NCBI GenBank assembly: GCA_029532415.1 | Contig: JAQOTA010000020.1 | Coordinates: 1,364,001 to 1,428,000 of the forward strand | DNA length: 64,000 bases | Source of the DNA: Marasmius tenuissimus | Lineage: Eukaryota > Basidiomycota > Agaricomycetes > Agaricales > Marasmiaceae | Reading direction: 5' to 3' | In this document: positions 1-10,704 of the stretch, piece after piece | Layout: each line of letters opens with the position of its first letter | How positions within the stretch are numbered: position 1 is the stretch's first letter | Notes under the pieces: generated by a model | What the model was told of the DNA's origin: nothing | Database searches by the model: none | Seen by the model: only the letters and a program-made list of their open reading frames with translations | Program-made: the position numbers and the translations under genes

Positions 1-453
1 CGCGTCCTGGATCTATCATACTATCACGCACGTCTGAACTCCGGAAACCGGAGATCCATTGGTATTGCTTGCCATCCTCCCATATGAACGTGAGTTTTCT
101 GATTTCCGACATAAGTGACGCTTCTGAGTTGTGTACGACGTGTAGCAATCAAGCCCTCACCTACGAAGCCATCCCTCCCTTCGTACAAACAGTTTTTCGG
201 TCTCGATCTCCTCACCGCCAAAGTAGAAAACCGAGTTGACAGGCTTCCAGTCGATGCGAGCAAGGTGAGCGAAACGGTCCCCTGACTGTCCATCGGCACC
301 GTTTTCTGACCTAGGAATGTCGCCCGGTAAAATCTTGCTTATGCTCGTCTTGTTACCAGGAACTTTAATGGTGGTATTCACTTTGTAAATGACTCGTCCA
401 TTCTCGTCGACGTAATTGGAGTTGAGGAAGTTTCCAGGTATCGAGAACTTCAT
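1..453 (-). CDS. DUF6593-family protein, 3' end outside window
   Basis: Two exons are visible: 453..161 and 98 running off the window start. The 62-nt intron has a gtgagg donor and a cag acceptor and splits a codon at phase 2. The reading starts MKFSIPGNFLNSNYVDENG and after the intron continues with FIWEDGKQYQWIS. That aromatic-x-x-DGK-x-Y-x-W signature, with the N-terminal GRVIYKV segment, is the pattern of the DUF6593 domain, a small fungal family of unknown function expanded in Agaricomycetes. A second member lies at 3972..4610 on the same strand, and its first intron has the same position and phase. The family link is from recognised sequence pattern; no biochemical role is claimed. Confidence 0.75.
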
Positions 454-1910
454 CCCCTATGATTCAGAGGGACTGGAGGAGATGGACAAATCAGTCGAGA
501 GGGAGAGAAGATGATCATATTATACTGCAACAGCTAAGTATTGCAAGTAATCCGCAGTATTTTCAAACAGTGACTAATTCAGTCCTTACTTAGCCTGAGA
601 ATTGGACGTACCTCAGTTCCTGTGGGCGTGACCCTCTTGCTTACTTTGCGAACAGAGCCAGTCAATGCGCAGCCAAAACTCCAACTTCGTGACTTTATAT
701 TGCTCGGGCTCCCCCTGGTAGTGCCATCCCCGTCCTGGTCAAGCCCAGGATCATCGATCGAAGAAGTTCGGCTGGCTACTACAATTCCCAAGCTCACCCA
801 CAAAGGATCCGAATTTGACTCTGTGTATACATACACGCCATCGAGGCTCTTGTACTCCTTTGCGAAAGCGAAGCATGTCTGCGGACATGCGGCAAGTTTG
901 AATATCTGACGGAACCGACCGGGAACTCACTTGTCAAGGAGTTGTCAGTGTCAGCATCGGTTGCTATCCCGACTGCCTTATTTTTCCTTCGTCAAGTGAG
1001 CGCACCTTGGTCCCACTCCTCCACCGTCCACGTACTTATCTTGTTCTCCACAGAATCAGCTGAATCCTTGATCCTGAAGTCCTTGTAGTTCTCAACGGCG
1101 GCGACGGCTCAACTGCCTTGCAAGAACCTGACAGGGGGGGTTCTCGGACATGTTCGAGATTGACTGGAACTTGAGCCGTGCCATTTGATTCGAGATAGCG
1201 ACTAATATTTGCATGCCCTGTGGTAGCACTTAGACGAGCTTAGCGGGAGAACCTGTTTCAAGCAACCAAGCTGTGGTGCCTGCCAAAAAAGGAAATATGG
1301 GCGCTTAATAAGCGGAGTCATACTGTGAGCAGAACTCTCACCAGTCCAAGCTGGGTCACCCAAACTCATGGCTGACCCTGGCCATCGTGTGCGAACGGAT
1401 GGTTCGCATTACTACTACCATATCTGGACTGTCCTCTGGGGAGCTCTTGAGCCGTTCCGAAATCTAGTCAGTTATTTTCCATCTTCCATGCTCGAATTCA
1501 ACAGGATAGTGCAAGGATAACGATTGTACTGAACGCCTCAAGTCCTCGTCCAGTGCCTGTCCCCGACGGCTCTATGGTTCACCCGTTTCAAACTTCTGTC
1601 CACACCGGGGTTCTTGCTTCTTCACCCGCATTCAATCAAAGGACCCTCGAATTCATTTCATGTGGTTGCCCCTAATCGGGCATACGTTGTTCTCGACAGG
1701 CGATATGATCCTGTAGGTGACCGTTTATTGCGCTTTGACCTGACATCGATCATGCTGTTGCGTTTAAATAACCCTGCCCAAGCAACGAAACCTCACCTGG
1801 CATTCCGCACAATCCCCCCTCCCTCATAAATACGTTCATTCACTCCTCCAGGATTCTATCTCTTCGTTCTCTTTCATTACCCCCAGATTCGAGAAGACCA
1901 GCGGTCCTCG
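454..1910. other. Intergenic stretch, no supported gene
   Basis: Several short open frames occur on both strands, but none gives a convincing splice chain or family resemblance. The last 100 bases before the receptor start are pyrimidine-rich with an AT-rich ataaata at 1826-1832, which could belong to the receptor promoter. Confidence 0.4.
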
Positions 1911-3468
1911 ATGATTTACCCTAATTATATATTCTCACTCTTTTCATTCATTGGTTTTGTTCTGGTACTTTTTTGTCTTCCGTGTCATCTTCAAGGTATG
2001 TCAATAATCTCCGCCGTTTGGATCTTTCGCTGACCGCGCCAATTCAAGCTAGGAATACGGGGGCCTACTTGTACATCATATGGTCCGCTTTGGCCTGTTT
2101 GAACGTTTTCATCAATTCAATTGTGTGGAATGGTAATGTATCCAATCATGTTCCTGTATGGTGCGATATTTGTGAGTTATATCCTTTTCAATGGCGAAAC
2201 CAGCGTCAGGGATAGTACTGATATCGCCTTCTTTTTGCTCAGCGACCAAATTCATAATAGGATATGCTGTTGCAATTCCTGCGTGCGCTTTATGCATCAG
2301 TCGACGGCTCTACATCATCACCAGTGGCCAAAGACTGGCCGTCACACCACCTCAAGTGAGTCTCATATTGCTCTTGTTCTCGTGTCTGGCTTATCATCCG
2401 GATATAACTATAGAAACGACGCGCTTTGTGTGAGGACCTGCTTATTGGCGTGGGTATACCCGTCCTAAATATGATTCTTCGTGCGCTGTTCACTGTTTTG
2501 GCTGTGGAAGATGCTAACCCATTATCAGATTATATTCCGCAAGGTCATCGCTTTAATATCCTGGAGAACATAGGCTGCTTCCCCTCAACCTACAATACAT
2601 GGGTTGCTTTCTTCCTAGTTCACTATTGGCCACTAGCCATAGGTATGATGTCGGGAGCATATTGCGGTGAGCCCACTTGACACTCGTTCCTCCGTCGCGT
2701 AATTGACGGGCATACTCGCCAGTCATGAATCTCATTTTGATCAGGCGACTCTCCCGTTCAGCCGGAAACCTCGCCTCAGAGACGGGAGATAGGCACAACT
2801 CCCTCAACAGATTACGTTTTCTACGTCTCACTACGCTCGCAAGCGCGGACATTCTCATAACCATCCCAATCTCCGCTTGGGTCATATCCCTCAACCTCTC
2901 CACTCCCATCCACCCATGGATAAGCTGGGAGGACACTCACAAAAACTTTTCTCGTGTTAACCTCATTCCATATGCGCTGTGGCAGCAAAATGCAGCTTTG
3001 GTAGACTCAAACCGATGGCTAGTTGTTGTGACGGCCTTTGTGTTCTTTGGTATCTTCGGAACGTCAAAGGATGTCATAAGGGCCAATCTTGATCTTGTTC
3101 GCGGCACTTGGTCCTACTTGCGTGCAATCAGGGAGAGGCGCAGGGGTTCTTATCTTCCCCACCATGTGATGTACGTATCATTTTGTGGTCGTGAACCTCA
3201 GTACTTACGCACTGTCTCCAGACCTGTCCCATTCCTTGGGGTAGAATCCTTTGTATTGGATATCAGCCCCACCACCGATCGTCGAGATAGCATTGACTCG
3301 GAGGCCTCCGAAGACCTAGAAAAACGATCGTGCTTCACATTATCCCCGCCACCAGCGTACGAGTACACAACTGGCTCGAATCAAGTACCTCCTGTTCCAA
3401 AACTCCCTACCCTGCCTTCACCTGTTAGACTTCTTCCCCCGATACCCCTACACCCTCGTCGTTGCTAG
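1911..3468 (+). CDS. STE3-like: STE3-type pheromone receptor (seven-TM GPCR)
   Basis: Exons: 1911..1995, 2049..2171, 2243..2355, 2414..2480, 2529..2666 and 2723..3468. Phases are consistent and total 1272 nt, giving 423 aa. An optional in-frame 51-nt intron at 3171..3221 (gtacgt..ctccag) would shorten it to 406 aa. Exons 1-6 spell the STE3 core: FSFIGFVLVLFCLP (TM1), INSIVWNGN, WCDIST then the TM3 region, ISRRLY, and IPQGHRFNILENIGC, which is strongly conserved in basidiomycete pheromone receptors. The tail after TM7 is long, cytosolic, and Ser/Pro-rich. In this family the receptor binds a farnesylated peptide pheromone and signals through a G protein to the mating MAPK cascade at the plasma membrane. 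I recognised no pheromone precursor nearby, so it may be a B mating-type receptor or one of the non-mating STE3-like paralogues common in Agaricomycetes. Exon coordinates may be off by a few bases at exon 6. Confidence 0.93.
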
Positions 3469-3971
3469 CATGGTGGATCTTCACGATTACGACGCGTCCG
3501 CTCTTTCAAAATTATGTTTATTGTACGCACGGACCATCCTCTGGACTTTCTTGTAGACCTTGGATTTTTGTCGCGAACTTGGAGTTATAACTTATCCCGA
3601 ATCCTCGATCCTTCGAACGGGCGGATGGCTGGCGACTTATGATCGGTGTAACTCGGAGATGCCACCGCAAGGTTCTGTCTCTTGTAAGCGCAGAAGTTGC
3701 CACTGACAGAGCGGTGCAGGGTCGCTTTAATTTGTGCCATACCATATACGACATAGATACATTGTATTATATCAAGCAACAATCTCGACAACTCCGTGGA
3801 GGAAGATCGAAAGATGAGGAACTACCAATCCGAAACGGTAAGTGACCCTGCTTCAACATTCGACTCCACAATTATTGCTACAATCTGTGGGCTCCCATTA
3901 GCCGGGATAACCGGCGTGTCCCTCCTTTCGATACAACGCGTATGTTGACTTGATTCCCCAAATTAGTGGAA

Positions 3972-4610
3972 CTACCCCTCTCGCCTCAGTGTTTCAACGT
4001 ATATGAAGGTGATAACGATGAGATCAATGATATGTTCCCCTTCAGGAAATATCTCTAAAACTCCCTGCTGTTTCTTGCCACCAGATTTGCCGCTACGGTG
4101 GTATTTCGCCACCGGTGTTCTAACCTCGTCATTGATAACCAGCTGTGGAATTCGTGCGATCGGTATCTGGTCATGAGGATAGAAAGGATATAAGGCGGAA
4201 ACGAACCTCCGGAGCCAACCACCGTATGATCCATCTGTATTCCTGACCGTCTCCACCTGTGAATATCCGATTCCTGGATCATCGTGAGCTTCCCCAAGGT
4301 GTGCTGTAGGCTAGTAGACTCACATCCTCTTCCAAATCTCCTTCCTGAAGAACTTGTTCGCGTCAACTGCCTCCCCACCAAGCATGAACGTCGAGTATAT
4401 TGTCTTCCACTCAATTCGTGCGAGATACGCGAAGCGATCTTCTCTGATATCACCTATACTCTCTCGTCGAGGTATATCATCCGGGAGCAGACCGAGAATG
4501 TTCGTCTTCCCGCCTGGGAAGGTGTTGTCGGTCTTGACCTTGTAGATGACCCGCCCGGTATCGTCGGTGTACGAACAATTGAGATAGCTTCCCGAGAGCG
4601 TGAGCTTCAT
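3972..4610 (-). CDS. DUF6593-family protein, 174 aa
   Basis: Three exons: 4610..4324, 4273..4207 and 4142..3972. Together they are 525 nt with matching phases (2 then 0). The N-terminus MKLTLSGSYLNCSYTDDTG is followed by GRVIYK and FAYLARIEWK. Exon 2 carries the family signature FTGGDGQEYRW and exon 3 a VAKYHR segment and a hydrophobic end with LIVITFIYVE. This is the full usual architecture of DUF6593, whose function is unknown. The naive acceptor at 4257 gives a wrong frame; the acceptor just before 4273 restores the signature, so automatic models may misplace exon 2. The start is the first ATG of the domain; an in-frame upstream extension to 4715 exists but looks like 5' UTR. Confidence 0.85.
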
Positions 4611-4780
4611 CCTGATGTCTATCAAGGACGAGTATGTATGTGGGGAAATAGGACGGTCTGAGCTGCAGTGAGAGAAGGCGTTGCACAGTAAATAAGGGCT
4701 TTTATTGCTGCTCACCGACTCCGCCAGACGACGTTGGGTGAAGTCAACAGCATTTGACCCCGAGCACTGGTATAGTGGGT

Positions 4781-4796
4781 GGTGTTATATAACACC
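4781..4796. promoter_or_regulatory. Perfect 16-bp palindrome with TATA core
   Basis: The sequence GGTGTTATATAACACC is its own reverse complement. It lies about 170 bp upstream of the start of the minus-strand DUF6593 gene. It could be a TATA box plus a dyad operator-like site, or chance. No partner site was found. Confidence 0.25.
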
Positions 4797-4866
4797 CAAC
4801 AGAGGACGTCTTCGTCCATCACTGTAAGAACCGCTCGTTGCAAATGAAGCGCAGCCTGTCAGTATT

Positions 4867-5318
4867 TCAATTGAGTGTTATCCAATCCCGGTCATGAGGA
4901 CAGCACGAGGACGAATCCGTACATTGGTATACACGATGCCGAAGCAGGAACGATAGCTTTAGGTTTAAGGTTGAGAGTAGGTGTGAGCTAGGATGCATAG
5001 CAGGTGCTTGGCAGGCGCATCGAACTGCTGGAATCGATGAGCTGCTGATACGGATCCGAGAGGGTTTGGAGGAAGTCATGACTCCGATGGCCCGTGAGCA
5101 AGTTGCAACTGTGGACACAGAATACCGCAAGAGGAAGTTCAATAAGCACTCACATTTGAGCCCGGAGTCATAACGTTAGCGACCGTGTCGAGATCGTCGA
5201 GACAAGATCGGTTTCCACACTTGGAGAGGCCGTGAACACTTGAGATCCATCAATGGGCGAACTACAGGCTCCTCTGGAGTGTGCCTATGATAATCTTTCT
5301 CTTGGTTCGCTATCTCAA
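4867..5318. other. Intergenic, no gene seen
   Basis: Between the DUF6593 promoter region and the tRNA there are only short open frames without splice support. Confidence 0.35.
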
Positions 5319-5414
5319 GCCGCATTAGCACAATGGTAGTGCGTCGCTTTCCTACCGAAATAGGTTGCCTCTTCAGGCAGGCGAAGGTTGCGGGTTCGAG
5401 TCCCGTGTGTGGTT
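5319..5414 (+). tRNA. tRNA-Arg(CCT) with a 24-nt intron
   Basis: The cloverleaf can be traced by eye. Acceptor GCCGCAT pairs with GTGTGGT (three G-U pairs). The D stem GCAC/GTGC is perfect. The anticodon stem TCGCT/GGCGA encloses loop bases TTCCTA..A with anticodon CCT at 5351-5353. The T arm is GCGGG-TTCGAGT-CCCGT. A 24-nt intron (5355-5378) sits one base 3' of the anticodon, the canonical nuclear tRNA intron position. The 3' half closely resembles the yeast tRNA-Arg(CCU) T-arm region. A T-run (ttctttttt) directly after the gene suits RNA polymerase III termination. It would read AGG codons. Confidence 0.88.
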
Positions 5415-5424
5415 CTTTTTTCAG
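5415..5424 (+). terminator. Pol III T-run terminator of the tRNA
   Basis: A run of six T within ttctttttt follows the discriminator base immediately, as expected for RNA polymerase III termination. Confidence 0.6.
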
Positions 5425-5653
5425 TCTCAAGCTCGAACAGCATGCGAGCGCTTCATCAAGGAAAAGTCTCAACTTGCTGAACAGAATGACCGAAGTGATT
5501 GGGCAATGGAGCATATCATGTTCAGGCAATTGAAGGGGCTTCTGGTTGACATTTACAAAACGATATCGTGTAGAGAAACAGTCTTGCTAGGCCATATGTA
5601 TATGTTGTACGAGGTATTCACTAGAATGGGTACAACATCTGAGCTCGAGAATT

Positions 5654-6184
5654 TCAATTTTTGTGGAGAAGGAGACTTGCGTTCAACCCAATCATTCCGG
5701 TCATGATCTCGCTCTCCAGCGATGGGAAAGACCCGGTTCTATCGCTGAAATCCAGCTGCAAGAACGACTCGACTGCTCTCGCCGTCATCCATATCAAGCC
5801 GCGCAAGGCGAGCAACGTTCCCAGAATGGCGGTGGTGACAACCAAAACGATCTTGAACATAGTCATCTTGTCACCGAGAACATTCGACACGGTCCATGTG
5901 TGCGATACAAAGAATATCGAGAAGACCAGCGCGAGAAAGGCTAAGATAGGCGAAAAGAAAAGGTAGATCTTGCGTCGAGAGAATTCGGGATCTTCAGATA
6001 TGGTCAGGATGAGCTTTTGAAGCTTGCGAAGAGAATTTCCAAGGGGTGAACGATGTGAATACTGGGTACGGCTTGAATCAATCGATCCGTTCGAAGCGAC
6101 TGCACCAGGAGTCTGAATAGAGGATAGTCGCTGTCTTGGTACCTGTCCTGCAGAGATATGAAGGAGATTAGATGAAGACATCAT
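5654..6184 (-). CDS. Small membrane protein, 176 aa, unknown family
   Basis: An uninterrupted frame begins MMSSSNLLHISAG. The first 75 residues are Ser/Arg-rich and probably cytosolic. Two strong hydrophobic segments follow: one around YLFFSPILAFLALVFSIFF (about residues 75-95) and one around IVLVVTTAILGTLLALRG (about 112-130). The tail is short and polar. No family was recognised. Codon use and the length of the open frame suggest a real gene, but the 3' part could hide an intron near the C-terminus. It sits between the tRNA and the F-box gene on the opposite strand. Confidence 0.55.
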   Translation of the reverse strand: MMSSSNLLHISAGQVPRQRLSSIQTPGAVASNGSIDSSRTQYSHRSPLGNSLRKLQKLILTISEDPEFSRRKIYLFFSPILAFLALVFSIFFVSHTWTVSNVLGDKMTMFKIVLVVTTAILGTLLALRGLIWMTARAVESFLQLDFSDRTGSFPSLESEIMTGMIGLNASLLLHKN

Positions 6185-6570
6185 GGGCGTCGCGGTTCAA
6201 GCGAGAATCTGTGACCGTCACATTGTCGGACGCTTTGCTTCCTACCACCACCACCACCCGTGTTCCTGTCGTTCCTTACATCTTTCTTTTCCTGTCTCTT
6301 CAATATTTATTCCGGACGTTGTGCTTTCTGATAAGGTGATGACCAATATACCTGTGAAACTATCACCAGGGCAGGGCAACGCCACTGACGATGAACCCGG
6401 GATGCCTTGTTCAGGAAAATGGGATATGCAGAGGAGCTCATTGAGTGGTTACTTGCCATTATGAGTCCTACACTGCTTTCCGTTCCTGCTTTCTTTAGTC
6501 CTTTGATCCATTCTAAGCCCTTTTGATCTCTCGGTGGCTGATCTGACCTATGCGCTTTTAGGAATCCAAA

Positions 6571-6577
6571 TATAAAG
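6571..6577 (+). promoter_or_regulatory. TATA box upstream of F-box gene
   Basis: TATAAAG lies 45 nt before the ATG at 6622, a spacing compatible with a short fungal 5' UTR. Confidence 0.45.
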
Positions 6578-6621
6578 GGGATTGCTGTTCATGGGAGATT
6601 CAACATTCGTTCCCATTTGCC

Positions 6622-8136
6622 ATGGCTCACCTGCTTGACCTCCCCAATGAGATGTTGTGCGCGATCGGGAATGAGGTGAGTGCTTCGTGGTGCGTTTCGA
6701 GAGGAAGAGAGCTAATGAGAAGACAGGTTCCAATCAAGACGCTCAAAGACCTCAGATTATGCAATTCAAGGCTCAGAGAGGCGCTCTCACCAGTCTTATT
6801 TTCGTCAGTGGCGATAGGCGATACTTCGACAATAGCTCGTGGTCTCTCCTACGCTCGCTGCGTGAAGCATTTATCTATCGGGTTGTGGACATGCAGGAAG
6901 GACTTGGACTTGTCGGTGCTGAGGTATCTGCGAAATGTTAGAGCTGTTCGGTGCGTAACCTTGTTCCGGATTCTCAAACGTATCAACTAATACCCCACAA
7001 TCATAGCTGGCAGCTGCTTGGCCATGAATCAGAAGAAACTGTCACCAGGATTTTTGAATACCTTTCCTCTCTCCGGACTCTCAGCGAGCTTCATTTCGTT
7101 AGCTATCAGCCCTCATTATACCCCATTCCGTTCGACCGATACCCAATCACCAACCTCTCCGTGCTTTCAGTTCAAGGTCCCTTCAGCGCCGAATCATCAG
7201 GCATTCCATTATCACTCTTTTACCTCATTACCAACAACGTTGCTCTGACAAGCCTTTCTCTCGACGTTGCCTGGACCTCCAGTGCACAGCATTTCAGTCG
7301 TCTCGCTGATAACCTTCCGCCTCACTTCTTCTCGTCTCTTCGCCACCTCCGATTGCCCCGCTGGCACGTCGATATCTCCTCAGCCTGGATCAAGATGATG
7401 CCTAGCCTCACCTCCCTCGACGTAACACCACCATCGCCAGGAACGGACCACAGTGCCCTCTGGACGGTGTTACGCGAAGAGAATGTCCATCTGAAGGACC
7501 TCTCAGTGACAGTAGTCACTCAAGAACTCATCAGCTACCTGAAGTCGTACTCCGGATTGCACTCATTGGTGCTGACCGACGTCGAGAGCGACCGCTTCCT
7601 CTCTGAACAACTCTACACCCAGGTTATACCGAAGCACGCGGAGACGCTGGTCTCGCTGACAGTGGATGGGAGGAATAACGACGAGTGGTGTCTCGAGGCC
7701 GGATATGCCTCTGTCTTCAGGTCTTGCGGGAAGCTGAAGGACTTGAACGTGGTGATCAAGGCGGAAGATTGGAGTGACATCGTACGTGGATTGCTTTGTG
7801 TTATCTGTTTCCTCTCTGACTTGTAATAAATCCCCTTCCCTACCTCAGAAAACCCTGATGTCGTCCTTACCACTCTCCCTCCGAACGCTATGTTTGACAT
7901 GGAACGCCTCCGATCCCGACGTTGATTGTCTCCGTTCTTACATTTCTCGATTGTACGACTTGGAACTGGAGAGCCGACCGCTCAACCAGAGCTTGACCAT
8001 CTACGCGGATATCGTATACCTACTTGGCAGAGTGGACGAGGGCAAGTCGGGTTTTGTGTTTCGTGGGTTCAAGGCCCATCGAAGCCAGTTGAATTGGACA
8101 CCGGCGAGGTGTTTGCGTGAGAGTCCGAAGGCGTGA
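6622..8136 (+). CDS. F-box protein with LRR-like body, 446 aa
   Basis: Four exons: 6622..6675, 6727..6950, 7007..7781 and 7849..8136, in phase throughout. The N-terminus MAHLLDLPNEMLCAIGNE followed by LKDLRLCNSRLREALSPVLF is a clear F-box (about residues 1-45). In the family this recruits Skp1 of an SCF ubiquitin ligase. The rest is made of irregular leucine-rich stretches (SLRTLSELHF, NLSVLSV, LTSLSLDV, LRHLRLP, LTSLDV), which normally choose the substrate. The second intron contains a good branch-point-like actaat. It is one of six F-box-type genes in the window; no substrate can be inferred. Confidence 0.85.
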
Positions 8137-8874
8137 TGACGGGGGTGATTTATTTGCGTTGCGAATGGTATATCTTATACCCATGCACATATCATGAATA
8201 CTACGAATCCGTCTGTGGTTTCTTTAATGTTACATTCTGATGGCTAATTGTCTACGTTACGTACTTTGCTTAGTTTCTATAGTCTACGATCTGTGCTTCT
8301 ACGAATACGTACTGCAAGTAATTCGAGGTTTGATTCTACGTCTTTCAGTCCCGTGGATGCGCCAACCACCGGTGTGGAGGGTTGTCGAAATTTCAAGATC
8401 ATCTGAAAAACGGCCCCCGGTTTCTCCCATATTTGAAGTCCTCACGATTCGTCTGTTGCTGGCGACTGCCATCCACTCTTTCTAACTTTGGACCTTTCCC
8501 CACAATTTCGATCAGAAATTAGAATCGCAGAAGCTGATATCCGGGTTTGCACATATCAGACCATGACGATCTTGGCTTGCAGGTTCAAGACCTTACGGGG
8601 AAACAAGCTGGAGCGCAAAGGCGTGATGCGGCTTTGCAGGTTCGTTACCCATGCTTTCGCGATCGCTTTTCTGATCACTTTTACTTATTGTTCTGAGGTC
8701 TTATACTTTACGGTCGTCAAACACAGAGTTCACGCCAATCAGTTTCCCTAAAGATATACCCATGGGCCACATCAACCGCACTGCGTAATCCCGCGTTCTC
8801 AGTCCCCAGTTGCGGCTCTCACACCGTTGATGGACCCCGAACACTCATAATTGGAGGTGGTGGTTATAAAGGAT
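8137..8874. other. Intergenic, no supported gene
   Basis: Only short open frames occur between the F-box gene and the reductase. Nothing with a splice chain or family likeness was seen. Confidence 0.4.
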
Positions 8875-8880
8875 CGCCGG
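8875..8880 (+). promoter_or_regulatory. TATA box of the reductase gene
   Basis: TATAAA lies 37 nt upstream of the start codon at 8917. Confidence 0.5.
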
Positions 8881-8916
8881 GGTTCAATATTCCCTCTCCC
8901 TCTCTTCAAGGCAAAC

Positions 8917-10475
8917 ATGGTTGTCGTGCGAAATGGCGCTCTTATCTTCAATGAGGTTCCAACAGGTAAGTGGACGACCTTCCTCCATAACACCCGCTTC
9001 AACCTCTGATTCACGTCTCGGTTAAGCTTCACCGTTACTAACGCCTCGATTCGATCAAATTTAGGCTACCCAGAACCCGGAAAGACCACGATATTCGATG
9101 ATAGCAGGACTATAGATCTGAACAACGTTCCTCTGAATGGGAGTATTCTCGTGAAGGTGCTCATGTTATCGGTGGATCCGTATATGAGGGCGAGGATGAG
9201 GGAGCCTGGGGCGAAGGCATATGCGGTACGTGCGTTTCTTCTGTTAGAGCAAGTGACTTTTGGTAGCTGAAAGTGGGCGGTTCATAGATTCCCTTCACGC
9301 TTGGCGAGCCGTGAGTCCTCATTCTGTCTTCCGGTAGAGGTGCCGTAGAGCTCATTCTTCGAAACACAATAGGATAACTGGGCGGAGCATTGGACTTGTC
9401 TTGCGCTCAGAACACGAGGCGTTTGCACCAGGAGATCACATCACCGGACCTTACTCGAGTGAGTTCAGCAATGAATCTCGGATTCCCGTTCTGCTCCAAC
9501 CTACTTCTTGGTCTCCGGTAAACAGAATTCGAGGAATACACTATCCCCGAAAACCCTCTACTTTACAATAAGATAAGACGAGAACCAGGGCTGGAATGGC
9601 CAGTCTATATCGGGGCAGCTGGGATGCCTGGTAGGTGTACCTCTTGTTGTGGGTCTTCGTGCGGATGGCTGAAGCTCAGAACCAACAGGTAAATCAGCGT
9701 ACTTTGCGTGGAAAGCGTACGCCAATGCAAAGAAAGGAGAGACGGTGTTTGTTACCGGAGGGGCTGGCCCCGTTGGAACGTATGTGCCTCAGCCGAAGTC
9801 TGACCTCAAAAATACCCCTGCTCATTTTGATTTTCGCTGTAGGATGGTCATACAGCTTGCGAAATCTGACGGAATGAAGGTCATAGCTTCGGCAGGGTCA
9901 GATGAAAAAGTACGGGAGTGTAAGGACATGGGGGCGGATGTTGCTTTCAACTATAAGACTACGAGTACGGAGGAGATGTTGGAAAAAGAAGGGCCATTGA
10001 ATGTGTGAGTGCTCTTATAATCATTCTCTCCCTCCTCCCCTCATCGGATAGATAACACAGCTACTGGGATAATGTCGGGGGCTCTGTGTTGGACGCGGCA
10101 CTGGCCGCCACTGCACCCCATGCAAGGGTCATCTCATGTGGAATGATAGCAGAGTATAACGCACCCCACGAGGGTACTCGACTCAAGGTACGCAAGTTTT
10201 TCGCGCAACTGCCAGGCTACTCAATGACGGTCTAACAGAACTTATGGGCGATTTTTGGTCGATCACTACATATCCACGGCTTCCTTGTATACGACCTATC
10301 TACTCCAGAGCTGGAGAAAGAGTTTTATGATGTGGTTCCTAAGAAACTAGCCTCCGGAGAATGGAAACACAGGGAGGATATAACGAGAGGCCTGGAAAAC
10401 GCGGGTCAGGCAATACTGGATGTTCAGAGGGGAATAAATTTCGGGAAGAAAGTCGTTGTCGTCTCTGAAGAGTAA
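8917..10475 (+). CDS. Zinc-independent medium-chain reductase (alkenal/prostaglandin reductase type), 346 aa
   Basis: Nine exons: 8917..8965, 9065..9225, 9288..9310, 9373..9458, 9526..9630, 9689..9779, 9843..10004, 10061..10187 and 10239..10475. They sum to 1041 nt with phases matching at each junction; one exon is only 23 nt. Family marks are visible: an N-terminal catalytic domain with MLSVDPYMRARM, the substrate-side YIGAAGMPG, and a Rossmann fold starting VFVTGGAGPVGT (nucleotide-binding glycine motif AGPVG). The cofactor-specificity loop SAGSDEKVRECKDMGAD and YWDNVGG follow, and the protein ends GKKVVVVSEE. Length and order match NADP-dependent alkenal double-bond/leukotriene B4 reductase-like enzymes, which reduce alpha,beta-unsaturated aldehydes and ketones in the cytosol. 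The exact substrate cannot be read from sequence. It has the most complete and best-supported model in the window. Confidence 0.93.
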
Positions 10476-10704
10476 CTGTAGCAGTGCTAAGTACGATCTA
10501 TCTAGATTCTACATAGACAGCAGATTCCATGAGGCACGTACGGTCCGCGTGCCGGGGCAAGGTCGCGTTGGTGTTTGTTTGTCATCGTGGCACGGTCCCG
10601 AAAGCCACATGACTTCTATTGTTCCCCTCTTCCATCATCCTCAACTCATGTCTCTGCCTTTTCTGTCCTTCTACCATCACAAACTATAATTCATAGCATT
10701 TCGA

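Noticed and set aside
622..909. Open frames on both strands around 600-900
   Set aside because: Opposite-strand frames of similar length, no splice support, no recognisable motif.
3817..3955. Short plus-strand frame starting MRNYQSETVSDP with a hydrophobic end, considered as a pheromone precursor or receptor fragment
   Set aside because: It ends ..QRVC, not a CaaX box, and begins at a good splice donor context; no family likeness.
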